A stretch of DNA of 16,802 nucleotides, taken from NCBI GenBank assembly GCA_026396555.1, contig JAPLWO010000094.1, positions 1-16,802 on the forward strand. Direction: 5' to 3'. Shown one piece after another: positions 1-8,085 of the stretch (the first letter of the stretch is position 1; the number at the start of each line of letters is the position of its first letter). This DNA is from Candidatus Magasanikiibacteriota bacterium. Its GTDB lineage: Bacteria > Patescibacteriota > Patescibacteriia > Magasanikbacterales > 2-02-FULL-50-9b. The notes below the pieces were generated by a model. It was not told the DNA's origin and searched no databases. It worked only from the letters and a program-made list of their open reading frames with translations. The position numbers and the translations under genes were made by a program.

Positions 1-567
1 ATTTTAGACGAGTACATTTCGGATGAACGGATTATGAGTTTGTTGATCGGTATTATTAGTAGTTTTGAAACGTCGCCCGGCGTCGGATTGCCGCTTGGGA
101 ATTTGACGTCGCAATTATTTACGAATGTTTACATGAATGTGTTTGATCAATTTATGAAACATCGATCGCGCGCGAAATTTTATATTCGATATGCTGATGA
201 TTTTGTAATTTTTTCTGACAATAAAATGTGGCTTAAAAATTTACTGCCGCAGATGCAGGAATTTTTAACCGCGCGTTTAGGATTGACGATTCATCCAAAT
301 AAAATTTATTTACGAACGATTGCGTCCGGAGTTGATTATGTGGGTTGGGTAAATTTTTCGCATCATCGGGTTTTGCGACGCGCGACAGGGCGGCGAATGT
401 TTCGGCGGATTTTTGAAAATCCTTCGGTCGAAAGTCTAAATTCGTATTTGGGGTTATTACAGCATGGAAGCACAATTGGTTTACAAAAAGAATTGAAGAA
501 TTTGTCGTGGATTTTATCCGCAGATTATCCCCCGTTGACAGAATGTTATTTTTTTGGAACCCCGTAG
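1..567 (+). CDS. Reverse transcriptase, DGR type, C-terminal part (5' end outside window)
   Basis: The reading frame is already open at base 1 and ends at TAG 565-567, so about 188 residues of the C-terminal half are seen. The palm motif GLPLGNLTSQLF (SQ where group II intron enzymes have SP) is characteristic of diversity-generating retroelement (DGR) reverse transcriptases. The catalytic YADD box follows in IRYADDFVIFS. Further on, LGLTIHPNK, GVDYVGW and HHRVLRRATGRRM match the usual DGR thumb-side pattern. DGR enzymes copy a template repeat RNA with adenine-directed errors into a variable repeat of a target gene, diversifying a surface protein. No template repeat, variable repeat or avd accessory gene is visible here; they would probably lie to the left. 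An internal ATG at 34 is not the real start. The family call is firm; assignment to a working DGR is inference. Confidence 0.85.
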   Translation: MLDEYISDERIMSLLIGIISSFETSPGVGLPLGNLTSQLFTNVYMNVFDQFMKHRSRAKFYIRYADDFVIFSDNKMWLKNLLPQMQEFLTARLGLTIHPNKIYLRTIASGVDYVGWVNFSHHRVLRRATGRRMFRRIFENPSVESLNSYLGLLQHGSTIGLQKELKNLSWILSADYPPLTECYFFGTP

Positions 568-585
568 AGTAAGCGCCGAAATTTA

Positions 586-597
586 AATCGCGCGATT
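586..597. promoter_or_regulatory. 12-bp perfect palindrome before the nuclease gene
   Basis: AATCGCGCGATT is its own reverse complement and ends nine bases before the nuclease ATG. It could be an operator for a dimeric regulator. That role is inference, since CG-rich words of this kind also occur elsewhere in this sequence. Confidence 0.3.
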
Positions 598-606
598 CTG
601 TTTTTT

Positions 607-1023
607 ATGTTGCACAAAAAAGCGTGTATTTTTGGATATTGGGTTACAGAACATGGGGACGGGGAGTTTGGGATAATTTATTCAGGAGTTGAGGGGCAGG
701 ATGCAGTTAATTTTTTATTGAAAGTTAGAAGCGGGGAAATTAGAAGCGCTTTTACAAAAGACGGTCTGGGTGAAATTGATTTGATCTATGGAGTATCAGG
801 CCTGAATGGTTATGGGCTCGCGCATATCATAGAATTTCATGTTCAAGATTTAGATAAAATCACGTTGATCATTGAAAACGGAATTATTGTCACACAAGCT
901 CCTGATAGAAAACTGCTCGTATACGAATCGCCAGACAAAACATATATTTCGGCGATTAAACTTGATTGGAATGGAAAATCTAAAAAATGGCTGGTTACTG
1001 CATATGGGAAAAATACCCCCTAA
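607..1023 (+). CDS. PBECR-family (barnase/EndoU/colicin E5-D-RelE-like) nuclease
   Basis: This 138-residue protein matches the phage-type 'putative barnase/colicin E5 family endoribonuclease' pattern. An N-terminal stretch (GEFGIIYSGVEGQDAVNFLLKVRSGE, about residues 20-45) is followed by GLGEIDLIYG, then GYGLAHIIEFH with the likely catalytic histidine, then IIENG and a final LDWNGKSKKWLVTAY. In phages this domain usually sits at the end of large head or portal-associated polyproteins. Here it is a short free-standing protein with no signal peptide or transmembrane segment. The predicted role is RNA cleavage, perhaps as a toxin or mobile-element effector. No obvious antitoxin lies beside it. 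It starts 39 bp after the reverse transcriptase stop, so the two may share a transcript. No clear ribosome binding site precedes the ATG. The family call is good; the biological role is unknown. Confidence 0.7.
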   Translation: MLHKKACIFGYWVTEHGDGEFGIIYSGVEGQDAVNFLLKVRSGEIRSAFTKDGLGEIDLIYGVSGLNGYGLAHIIEFHVQDLDKITLIIENGIIVTQAPDRKLLVYESPDKTYISAIKLDWNGKSKKWLVTAYGKNTP

Positions 1024-1033
1024 AACGACTTCA

Positions 1034-1051
1034 AGCCACCTTGCGGTGGCT
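1034..1051 (+). terminator. Hairpin after the nuclease gene, weak terminator
   Basis: AGCCACC and GGTGGCT form a 7-bp stem with a TTGC loop, 10 bp after the nuclease stop. Only a short T-run follows (CGTTT), so termination may be partial. The remaining spacer up to the next gene holds only a possible promoter. Confidence 0.45.
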
Positions 1052-1125
1052 CGTTTACGAGTTTCAGCCCCTTAAACGAATTAATCGAAGTGGGAGTGAT
1101 TTAAGAATAATATGGAGGTCTGGTT

Positions 1126-1155
1126 TTGTCAAATGAAGGCAGGGTGTTTTATTTT
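1126..1155 (+). promoter_or_regulatory. Possible promoter of the holB-like gene
   Basis: TTGTCA (1126-1131) is followed after 18 bp by TATTTT (1150-1155), with the start codon at 1179. A small hairpin, ATCCT/AGGAT (1158-1172), covers the only purine-rich stretch before the ATG and could limit ribosome access. Both readings are weak. Confidence 0.35.
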
Positions 1156-1178
1156 TTATCCTGTGGTAGGATGGTCGC

Positions 1179-2054
1179 ATGCAAATTATTGGCCATGAGC
1201 GCGTACGAAATTTTTTATCATCGATTACGGCGGATAATTTTCCGCATACGCTTTTAATTACCGGTCCTGCGGGCGTTGGAAAAACAACGGTTGCGCTCGC
1301 GGCTGCCGCGGCGCTGATCGGCTGCGACGCAACGCGCGCGGAAACACATCCAAATATTATTCGTGTAACTGCGGGCGAAGATCCAAAAACACACACGCCA
1401 CGCGCAGCAATTCCAGTCGCTGCAATTCGTGAACTGCGATCGTTATTTCATATTCACCACAGCGAGCCGCGCATTATTTTAATCGAACGTGCAGAAGAAT
1501 TGCAGCAAGAATCGAGTAATGCTCTTTTGAAAGTTATGGAAGAGCCGAACACACAGATTTATTTTATGATTTTGGCGCGGAGTGACGAGGCGGTGTTACA
1601 AACAATTAAATCTCGCGCCGCGCATATTCAATTATCAAATGTGCCGACCGGAATTTTGCGCGCAGGATTGGCGGCACGCGGATTTTCTTCAGCTGAAATC
1701 GATCGTGCAGCCGCAATCGCGGGTGGACGACCGGGCGTTGCATTGCGATATTTAGAAAACGCAGAATTTCGCGAGCGTGTGATTACCGAATCAACGCGAT
1801 TTAACGATTTGTTTCGCGCAAAAACGTTGGGTGCGGCAGAAAAAATCTTGAGCGATTTATTTGGAAAAAAAGAACGTCATATCGAAGTGCGCAAAGAATT
1901 GGTCGAAATGTTGGAATGGTGGATGATGTGGTTATCGGAAAAAAATCCCACGCATCCAGCGATCGCGCAAATCGCAAAAACAATTCCGCTTCTATCGGAA
2001 AATATGCATCCGCGACTCCTTGTTGAGCGCATTGTGATCGAACTCCAGTCGTGA
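1179..2054 (+). CDS. holB: DNA polymerase III delta'-like clamp-loader subunit
   Basis: A 291-residue AAA+ protein with the domain order of HolB/DnaX. The Walker A motif GPAGVGKTT is at residues 29-37. A degenerate Walker B (IILIERAEEL, about 99-108) has ERA in place of the usual DEA. The hallmark NALLKVMEEP is at 114-123, and SRA at 145-147 replaces the SRC motif. A helical C-terminal domain follows. Delta' helps load the sliding clamp at the replication fork. The cysteine cluster of the zinc module in many DnaX/HolB proteins is absent (only one Cys, near residue 49), as in some compact clamp-loader subunits. The degenerate Walker B suggests a structural rather than strongly ATP-hydrolysing subunit, as in typical delta'. 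The TGA stop overlaps the promoter of the next gene. DnaX (tau/gamma) is the main alternative, but the protein is too short for that. Confidence 0.8.
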   Translation: MQIIGHERVRNFLSSITADNFPHTLLITGPAGVGKTTVALAAAAALIGCDATRAETHPNIIRVTAGEDPKTHTPRAAIPVAAIRELRSLFHIHHSEPRIILIERAEELQQESSNALLKVMEEPNTQIYFMILARSDEAVLQTIKSRAAHIQLSNVPTGILRAGLAARGFSSAEIDRAAAIAGGRPGVALRYLENAEFRERVITESTRFNDLFRAKTLGAAEKILSDLFGKKERHIEVRKELVEMLEWWMMWLSEKNPTHPAIAQIAKTIPLLSENMHPRLLVERIVIELQS

Positions 2055-2060
2055 TACACT
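2032..2060 (+). promoter_or_regulatory. Promoter of the lipoprotein-frr-glyS run
   Basis: TTGTGA (2032-2037) is separated by exactly 17 bp from TACACT (2055-2060), and the -10 is extended by TG at 2052-2053. The -10 overlaps the holB stop codon. Predicted transcription starts near 2067, about 30 bases before the ATG at 2097. The ten bases GTGATACACT recur at 8070-8079. Confidence 0.6.
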
Positions 2061-2096
2061 AGAGTCAAAGTTTTTCACACATTTTTGTGTTATTTT

Positions 2097-3206
2097 ATGC
2101 GTAAATCTATATTCAAAATTGCGCTGACTGCCGCGGCGTTGCTCATGCTCGGCGCAGGCTGCTCATCAGCTTCGACCGGTCCAGACGGCGGAATGTTTCG
2201 CTCACTCGATGCGGGTGCAACGTGGACCAATTTGAGTCGTGTATTAACGTCGAACGGTGTTGCGTCATCGTTTATTTTATCGGATGTTAACTTTGCAGCG
2301 CGTGATCCACAAGATATTCGCGCATTTTGGGTTGGAACCATGGCGCAAGGAATTTTTTATAGTTTTGATGGTGGCGCAGGTTGGACACAGGCGGTAAATT
2401 ATTCGCCAGCTGAAATGCAATTAACGTCTTCAGTTGTAAACGGCATTTTTGTTGATCCAAAAGACAGCTGTACAGTGTATGCAACGATCATCGCTCCAAC
2501 AACAAAAAGCTATTTGATTCGTACAACCACGTGTGGTCGTTGGTGGACGTCTTTGTATTCGTTCGACGAAATGACGAATTCACAACTTCGTGCGATTGCG
2601 ATTAATCCGAATAATTCTCAGCAATTATTTTTAGGCGATACAGCAGGTGATATTTTTCGTAGTAATAATGCGGGTACCTCATGGGAAAAGATATATAAAT
2701 TACCAAACCATTTGATTCGTTCGTTTGTAATTCATCCAAACGGCACGATTTTCGCTGCAACATCACAAGCAGGTGTACTCTTCAGTTCAGATGGGGGTGA
2801 CACGTGGAATTCAGCAGACTTAAAAAAATATCCAGGTGCCTCAGAAGTGTACACATTAGTACTTGATCCAACGCAAACAAACAGCTTGCTAATCGGCACA
2901 AAATATGGTATTTTGCGGTCCGGCGATTTAGGGCAGACGTGGACGCCACTTGAGCTTTTAACGGGCCCTAATGAGACACAAATTATCTCAATTGGTTTAA
3001 ATCCTAAGAATTCAAATCGAATATATTACGGAACGCCGAAGGGATTTTACCGAACGGATGATGGAGGAAAAACATGGTCAACTAAACGTCTTCCAACTGC
3101 ACGTGTCGCGAAAATAATTATGGTAGACATGCAAAAGGATACAACGGGCGCCGCTGTAGAATCGTTGTGGATCGGCGCATGGAATCCTCCGGCAGCTACT
3201 AACTGA
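2097..3206 (+). CDS. Asp-box (BNR/sortilin-like) beta-propeller lipoprotein
   Basis: The protein begins MRKSIFKIALTAAALLMLGAGC, a lipoprotein signal peptide with lipobox LGAGC, so it should be lipidated at that cysteine and face outward. The ATG at 2097 is preferred to an in-frame TTG four codons upstream, because it gives the normal positively charged n-region. The mature protein is a string of Asp-box motifs (S-x-D-G/A-G-x-T-W variants): SLDAGATW, SFDGGAGW, NNAGTSW, SSDGGDTW, SGDLGQTW and TDDGGKTW. These mark the blades of a propeller like the sortilin/Ycf48/glycosidase-type folds. Such proteins bind ligands or act as assembly factors; no catalytic residue pattern is visible. It leads the frr-glyS run with its own promoter and ends 9 bp before frr. 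The exact function is unknown. Confidence 0.75.
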   Translation: MRKSIFKIALTAAALLMLGAGCSSASTGPDGGMFRSLDAGATWTNLSRVLTSNGVASSFILSDVNFAARDPQDIRAFWVGTMAQGIFYSFDGGAGWTQAVNYSPAEMQLTSSVVNGIFVDPKDSCTVYATIIAPTTKSYLIRTTTCGRWWTSLYSFDEMTNSQLRAIAINPNNSQQLFLGDTAGDIFRSNNAGTSWEKIYKLPNHLIRSFVIHPNGTIFAATSQAGVLFSSDGGDTWNSADLKKYPGASEVYTLVLDPTQTNSLLIGTKYGILRSGDLGQTWTPLELLTGPNETQIISIGLNPKNSNRIYYGTPKGFYRTDDGGKTWSTKRLPTARVAKIIMVDMQKDTTGAAVESLWIGAWNPPAATN

Positions 3207-3215
3207 TAAATAAAT

Positions 3216-3773
3216 ATGGAATCAATGTATCTCGAAACAGCAAATGAAGAAATGTTACTTGCGATTGAAAATTTAAAGCATGAATTAACACAGGTTCGAA
3301 CTGGACGTGCATCGCCAGCGTTGGTTGAAAATATTATTGTTGATGCGTACGGCGCACCGATGGCAGTGAAAGGTGTTGCATCGATTTCGGTTACTGACGC
3401 AAAAAGTTTAGCAATTGAACCATGGGACAAATCTTTGATGAAAGCAATTGAAGATGGAATTCGAAATGCAGGACTTGGTATCAATCCGGTGAATGATGGA
3501 AAAGTGGTGCGTATCGTGATGCCGGCGATGACAGAAGAAAATCGAAAAAATTTAGTGAAAATTATCGGACAAAAAGAAGAGGATGCACGCGTTCGTATTC
3601 GTCAGGCACGTGAAGAAATTCGTACGATTATTATTAAGGGTGAAGAAGCAGGTGAGATGCCAGAGGATCAAAAGTTTGCGGATTTGGAAGCACTTGATCA
3701 CATGTCAAAAGAATTTAATGAAACGATTCGCGAAGTGATTGCAGAAAAAGAAAAAGAATTGATGACGATTTAA
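3216..3773 (+). CDS. frr: Ribosome recycling factor
   Basis: At 185 residues this is exactly the usual family length. Diagnostic blocks are LTQVRTGRASPALVENI (about 25-41), PWDKSLMKAIEDGIRNAGLGINPVNDG and the C-terminal RQAREEI...EDQKFADLE...KEKELMTI. RRF splits post-termination ribosomes together with EF-G. Its three-helix bundle plus beta domain is evident from the order of motifs. It lies 9 bp after the lipoprotein gene and 10 bp before glyS, in one transcription unit. Confidence 0.97.
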   Translation: MESMYLETANEEMLLAIENLKHELTQVRTGRASPALVENIIVDAYGAPMAVKGVASISVTDAKSLAIEPWDKSLMKAIEDGIRNAGLGINPVNDGKVVRIVMPAMTEENRKNLVKIIGQKEEDARVRIRQAREEIRTIIIKGEEAGEMPEDQKFADLEALDHMSKEFNETIREVIAEKEKELMTI

Positions 3774-3783
3774 TTTTTATTGT

Positions 3784-5154
3784 ATGGCTGAAATTTCACG
3801 TGGACCAGAACTCATGGAGAAAATTGTATCGCTCTGTAAACGACGTGGATTTATTTTTCCAGGAAGTGAAATTTATGGCGGTCTCGCGAATTCGTGGGAT
3901 TACGGACCTCTTGGCGTTGAATTAAAAAACAACATTAAGCAGATGTGGTGGAAAATGTTTGTGACACGTCGACCTGATATGGTTGGTGTAGATGCAGCGC
4001 TTATCATGAATCCAAAAGTGTGGGAAGCGACGGGGCATGTTGCGACTTTTAGCGATCCGATGGTTGAATGTAAGGCATGTCATGCACGTTTGCGCGTTGA
4101 TAATTTGGAAGGCGTGGTCTTGGACTCAAGCGCAGAAGGTGGATGGAATTTGAGTGCGGCAAAATGTTCGATATGTGGAAAAAAAGAATTTGGAATTCCA
4201 AAACAATTCAACATGATGCTTCGCACGTGGCTAGGTCCCGTGCAAGATGATTCTGCTGTTGTGTACATGCGACCTGAAACCGCACAGGCGATGTTTGTTA
4301 ATTTTAAAAATGTGTTGGAATCAACGCGCCGACGTTTGCCGTTCGGTATCGCGCAATCCGGAAAAGCATTTCGCAACGAAATTACGCCGGGGAATTTTAT
4401 TTTCCGCCAGCGCGAATTTGAACTAATGGAACTTGAATATTTTATTCGACCAGAAAACTGGGAAGCGTCATTCGAACACTGGCTCGGTCAAATGAAATTA
4501 TGGTTGAAGACGCTCGGAATTGCAGATGAACGTTTACATTATGTAGAAATTAGCGATGAAGACCGCGCGTTTTATTCGAAACGCACCGTTGATGTTGAAT
4601 ACGATTATCCGTTTGGTCAAAAAGAATTATACGGACTCGCATATCGCACGGATTATGATTTGGGAAAACACGAAGCGTTTAGCGGACAAGAATTAAAATA
4701 TTCAAATCCAGACGATCAAAAAGAAAAGTTTGTGCCGCATGTGATTGAGCCCGCCTTCGGTGTCGATCGTTCGGTTTTGGTTTCGCTGCTCGAAGCGTAT
4801 CACGAAGAAATTACGGATGATGAATTGCGTGTGTCGCTCCGTTTTCCATATTGGATGGCGCCGATTAAAGTTGCAGTTTTGCCACTGTCGAAAAAAGAAG
4901 AGTTGAGTGTACCAGCGCGTGAATTGGCGCAAACGTTGCGCGACGCTGATATCGTAGTTGAGTACGACGAAACACAGTCAATCGGAAAACGATATCGCCG
5001 TCAGGACGAAATTGGAACGCCATTTTGTGTGACATTTGATTTTGATTCGTTGACTGACGGAATGGTGACAGTTCGCGACCGTGATTCAATGGAACAAGCG
5101 CGTGTGCCAATTGCAGGAATCGTTGCGGAAATTAAAAATCGATTGCAAAAATAA
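3784..5154 (+). CDS. glyS: Glycyl-tRNA synthetase, dimeric class II type
   Basis: A 456-residue enzyme of the single-chain (alpha2) archaeal/eukaryal/mycoplasma-like type, not the two-subunit GlyQ/GlyS type. Class II motif 2 is RNEITPGNFIFRQREFE (from about residue 197) and motif 3 is EPAFGVDRSVLVSLLEAY (322-339). A putative zinc site is formed by CKAC (96-99) and CSIC (128-131), in the insertion after motif 1. The final roughly 100 residues form the anticodon-binding domain (APIKVAVLPLSKKEEL..., QSIGKRYRRQDEIGTPFCVT). It charges tRNA-Gly in the cytoplasm. The symbol glyS follows common practice for this type; glyQS is also used. Only 2 bp separate its stop from the M16 peptidase gene. Confidence 0.95.
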   Translation: MAEISRGPELMEKIVSLCKRRGFIFPGSEIYGGLANSWDYGPLGVELKNNIKQMWWKMFVTRRPDMVGVDAALIMNPKVWEATGHVATFSDPMVECKACHARLRVDNLEGVVLDSSAEGGWNLSAAKCSICGKKEFGIPKQFNMMLRTWLGPVQDDSAVVYMRPETAQAMFVNFKNVLESTRRRLPFGIAQSGKAFRNEITPGNFIFRQREFELMELEYFIRPENWEASFEHWLGQMKLWLKTLGIADERLHYVEISDEDRAFYSKRTVDVEYDYPFGQKELYGLAYRTDYDLGKHEAFSGQELKYSNPDDQKEKFVPHVIEPAFGVDRSVLVSLLEAYHEEITDDELRVSLRFPYWMAPIKVAVLPLSKKEELSVPARELAQTLRDADIVVEYDETQSIGKRYRRQDEIGTPFCVTFDFDSLTDGMVTVRDRDSMEQARVPIAGIVAEIKNRLQK

Positions 5155-5156
5155 GT

Positions 5157-6458
5157 ATGGCAACTCCAATTGAACAATATAAACTCAGCAACGGAACGCG
5201 CGTCATTATCGCGCCGAGCAAAGATACACGCGCTGTGACGTGTCTTGCATATTTTGCCGTTGGAAGTCGATATGAATCGGCAGAACTCTGGGGCGGCTCA
5301 CATTTTATTGAGCACATGATGTTCAAGGGAACTGAAAAGCGACCGACAACCGAAGATATTTCAAAACAATTGGATGCGGTTGGTGCGGATTATAATGCGT
5401 TTACGAGCAAAGATCATACAGCATATTATATTAAAATTGATGCGCGTCACACGGAATTGTCGCTCGATTTATTGTCTGACATGATTTACAACAGTAAATT
5501 TGATGCCGGAGAATTTGATCGCGAGCGCGGGGTGATTGTTGAAGAGCTGAACATGTATGAAGATAATCCTTCGATGAAAGTTGAGGAATTATTTGAGGAG
5601 CACATGTTCGCGGGGAATACGCTTGGGTGGAAAATTGGCGGACCGATCGAAAATATTAAGGCGATTAATTTACAAAAATTAATTGCATATAAAAAACGAT
5701 TTTACGCGCCAGAGCACTTGGTGTTGGTATTGTCAGGAAAAATTACGCCAACGACGCGTGCGCTGATTAAAAAATATTTTGGTGCAGAAAAAAAACACGA
5801 CGTAAAACAATTGACCTATAAACCGTTTGGTTGGGCGCGTGCACATCGCGAAGGTGCGGAGCCGGTCAAAGTCATGTTTAAACAAACAGATCAGATGCAC
5901 ATGGTGCTCGGATTTCCAGCGTTTAATTATGATGATCCACGCAATGCAGCACTGCTATTGCTCCACGTTATTTTAGGCGGCTCAATGAGTTCACGTTTGT
6001 TTATTGGTGTGCGTGAGCGCCGCGGATTGTGTTATGTAATTCGTTCAGGCGTTACGAATTATGCTGATGCAGGAGCATTTACGATTACGTCTGGTTTGGA
6101 TAAAGCTCGATTGACTGAGGCGATGTCGGTTATTTATGAAGAGTTGCAAAATTTGCTCAAAAAAGGTGTGACGGACGAAGAAGTTCGTGCAGCGAAAGAT
6201 CATCTTGCAGGTAAAATGGTGTTGCAATTTGAAGATTCGGCGCGTGTTGCGGATTATTATGGCCAGCAAAAACTGCTCATGAAAAAAATCGAAACGCCGG
6301 AAGAAAAGTTTAAGCGCATCATGGCGCAGACAACTGCCGATGTAAATGCGGTCGCGCGAGAAATTATTAAATTTAAACACGCGAAGATGGGTGTGATCGG
6401 TCCGTACAAAGACGCGGCTGAATTTTTGAAAGCCGCAAAATTACCATGGCTTGTATGA
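5157..6458 (+). CDS. M16-family zinc metalloprotease
   Basis: A 433-residue protein of the mitochondrial-processing-peptidase-like M16B type. The inverted zinc motif H49-F-I-E52-H53 lies in GGSHFIEHMMFKGT. The third metal ligand is E130 in ERGVIVEELNMYEDNP, at the family spacing from H53. The C-terminal half carries the second, non-catalytic M16 repeat with LLHVILGGSMSSRLFIGVRERRGLCYVI, which is the substrate-closing domain. Only one active half is present, so a homodimer or self-paired repeat is expected. No signal peptide is seen, so it is probably cytoplasmic and may degrade peptides or process precursors; the substrate is unknown. Its TGA overlaps the tpiA ATG in ATGA. Confidence 0.92.
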   Translation: MATPIEQYKLSNGTRVIIAPSKDTRAVTCLAYFAVGSRYESAELWGGSHFIEHMMFKGTEKRPTTEDISKQLDAVGADYNAFTSKDHTAYYIKIDARHTELSLDLLSDMIYNSKFDAGEFDRERGVIVEELNMYEDNPSMKVEELFEEHMFAGNTLGWKIGGPIENIKAINLQKLIAYKKRFYAPEHLVLVLSGKITPTTRALIKKYFGAEKKHDVKQLTYKPFGWARAHREGAEPVKVMFKQTDQMHMVLGFPAFNYDDPRNAALLLLHVILGGSMSSRLFIGVRERRGLCYVIRSGVTNYADAGAFTITSGLDKARLTEAMSVIYEELQNLLKKGVTDEEVRAAKDHLAGKMVLQFEDSARVADYYGQQKLLMKKIETPEEKFKRIMAQTTADVNAVAREIIKFKHAKMGVIGPYKDAAEFLKAAKLPWLV

Positions 6459-7171
6459 AAAAATATTTCATCGCAAATTGGAAATTATATTTAACAATCG
6501 CAAAAAGTGAATTGCTCGCGACGCGATTATTGGCAACAGAAAAAACGAATGCACGACGCGATGTCGAATTTATTGTTGCGCCGTCAATGTTAGCGTTGTC
6601 ATCAGTCGTTACACTCCTTAAACGTGCAAAATCTAAAATAAAAATTGCGGCACAAGATTGTGGATTTGCAGATGAGGGCGCGTTTACCGGTGCTGTTTCG
6701 CCGAACGAGTTAAAAAAAATGGGCGCATCATATGTAATTATTGGTCACAGCGAACGGAGACAATATTTTGCTGAGGACGCAGCATTGATTTCAAAAAAAA
6801 TTACAGCAGCGCGTGCGGCAGGTTTAAAAATTATTTATTGCGTTGGAGAAACAAAAGATGAGCGTAATGTGGGACGCGCGCAGGCTGTAGTCAAAGAACA
6901 ATTGCGTGGATTTGCTAAAGATGTCGACGTTATCGCGTACGAACCACGCTGGGCGATTGGAACGGGGATTGCGATTGAACCTGCAGAAGCAGAACAAATG
7001 CATGAATATATTTCTCGTGAGGTTGGTGGCGCACTTCCGATTTGCTACGGTGGAAGTGTTTCCGATAAAAATATTGCAGCGTTTACTCGTTTGCAACACA
7101 GTTCTGGTGTGTTGGTCGGTTTTGCGTCTACAACGTTACAGGCGATTGTGGCGATGTTACAAAAAATATGA
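6455..7171 (+). CDS. tpiA: Triosephosphate isomerase
   Basis: The ATG at 6455 overlaps the M16 stop (ATGA) and gives MKKYFIANWK, the normal start of the family with its catalytic lysine. An in-frame ATG at 6446 would add three residues and is less likely. Catalytic histidine lies in IIGHSERRQYF, the catalytic glutamate in AYEPRWAIGTG (loop 6 follows), and the phosphate-binding GGSVS and GVLVGFAS are at the end. At 238 residues it is slightly short for the family. It interconverts DHAP and glyceraldehyde-3-phosphate in glycolysis. The VLVGFAS stretch differs a little from the usual FLVGGAS, so the phosphate site may be slightly altered. The overlap suggests translational coupling to the peptidase gene. 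Confidence 0.95.
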   Translation: MKKYFIANWKLYLTIAKSELLATRLLATEKTNARRDVEFIVAPSMLALSSVVTLLKRAKSKIKIAAQDCGFADEGAFTGAVSPNELKKMGASYVIIGHSERRQYFAEDAALISKKITAARAAGLKIIYCVGETKDERNVGRAQAVVKEQLRGFAKDVDVIAYEPRWAIGTGIAIEPAEAEQMHEYISREVGGALPICYGGSVSDKNIAAFTRLQHSSGVLVGFASTTLQAIVAMLQKI

Positions 7172-8073
7172 TTGCAATCGTATTCTGGCTCATTGCATTT
7201 TTTGCTTCACTTGCCGGAATTGTATTTTTAGTTATTCGACATTTTGATGCGCTGTCTGCGTTTGATATTACGTCAGTTCCGCACGTGCAGGAAAAAACAA
7301 CAAAGCAAACATTAGTTGCAAAGCGCGTGCAGCGAAATATGAAAAAGTTTGCGACTCGTTTGTTAACTCGTTTTCAGCCAGTCGCACACGGATGGCAGAA
7401 ATTACAGGGTGCGTTTCGTGAAAGTGCGAATAAAATTGCAGATCAATATCGCCAACTTGAATGGAAGAAAAAATGGAGCGAATGGAAACTGCGGAGCCGT
7501 GATGAACGCCGCGCACACTTGTTGAAACTATTGGAAGAGGCGGATGAATATCGACGTGCAGAAAATTTTGATCCGGCGGAGAAAAATTATGTGGAGATTA
7601 TTTCGTTGGATCCAAAAAATGTAAATGCATATATTGGTTTAGGTAAATTATATTTTCGACAAGATAAATTTAAGGAGGCAGTTGAGGCGACTCGATATGT
7701 GGTTGAGAAACTGGACGCGTCTGCTGAACTTGCGTGGGCATTTTTAGGCCGCGCACTTGAGGCGCTTGATGAGTTTTCAGAAGCCGTGGTTGCATTTAAT
7801 CGCGCGCTTGCACTTAACGGAGCAATGGTAAAACGCTGGGTCGATCTGGGTGATTGTTATAAAGAGTTAGGGGATTTGAGCCAAGCGGCGAATGCATATA
7901 AAAAAGCGGCGGAATTAGAGCCGCTCAACCCTCGCGTACTTGACCACTTGGTCGAAATTAGTATACAATCAGGCGACAAACGATTGGCTTCGGAAGCGTT
8001 TGCTCAGCTGCAGATCGCAAATCCGGAAAATCAGAAGTTGGTTGAATGGGGTGCGCGAATTGCTGAAATGTGA
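7168..8073 (+). CDS. Membrane-anchored TPR protein
   Basis: A 301-residue protein starting in an ATGA overlap with the tpiA stop. Residues 1-25 (IAIVFWLIAFFASLAGIVFLVI) form one transmembrane helix. A basic, probably coiled region follows to about residue 125. Then come at least three tetratricopeptide repeats, for example ENFDPAEKNYVEIISLDPKNVNAYIGLGKLYF, AELAWAFLGRALEALDEFSEAVVAFNRALALN and KRWVDLGDCYKELGDLSQAANAYKKAAELEPLN. TPR domains bind partner proteins, so this is probably a scaffold at the cytoplasmic face of the membrane. The partner is unknown. It is the last gene of the run and is followed by a strong hairpin at 8140-8168. Confidence 0.85.
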   Translation: MIAIVFWLIAFFASLAGIVFLVIRHFDALSAFDITSVPHVQEKTTKQTLVAKRVQRNMKKFATRLLTRFQPVAHGWQKLQGAFRESANKIADQYRQLEWKKKWSEWKLRSRDERRAHLLKLLEEADEYRRAENFDPAEKNYVEIISLDPKNVNAYIGLGKLYFRQDKFKEAVEATRYVVEKLDASAELAWAFLGRALEALDEFSEAVVAFNRALALNGAMVKRWVDLGDCYKELGDLSQAANAYKKAAELEPLNPRVLDHLVEISIQSGDKRLASEAFAQLQIANPENQKLVEWGARIAEM

Positions 8074-8079
8074 TACACT
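8071..8079 (+). promoter_or_regulatory. Extended -10 element over the TPR stop codon
   Basis: TGATACACT gives TG-n-TACACT, identical to the -10 at 2052-2060, and again overlaps a TGA stop. No good -35 is present at 17 bp. A start near 8086 would fall exactly at the base of the hairpin at 8088-8123. Confidence 0.4.
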
Positions 8080-8085
8080 CCTCGC

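Noticed and set aside
568..1178. DGR template repeat next to the reverse transcriptase
   Set aside because: Without the variable-repeat partner no adenine-specific near-repeat can be identified, and nothing in the window pairs with this stretch.
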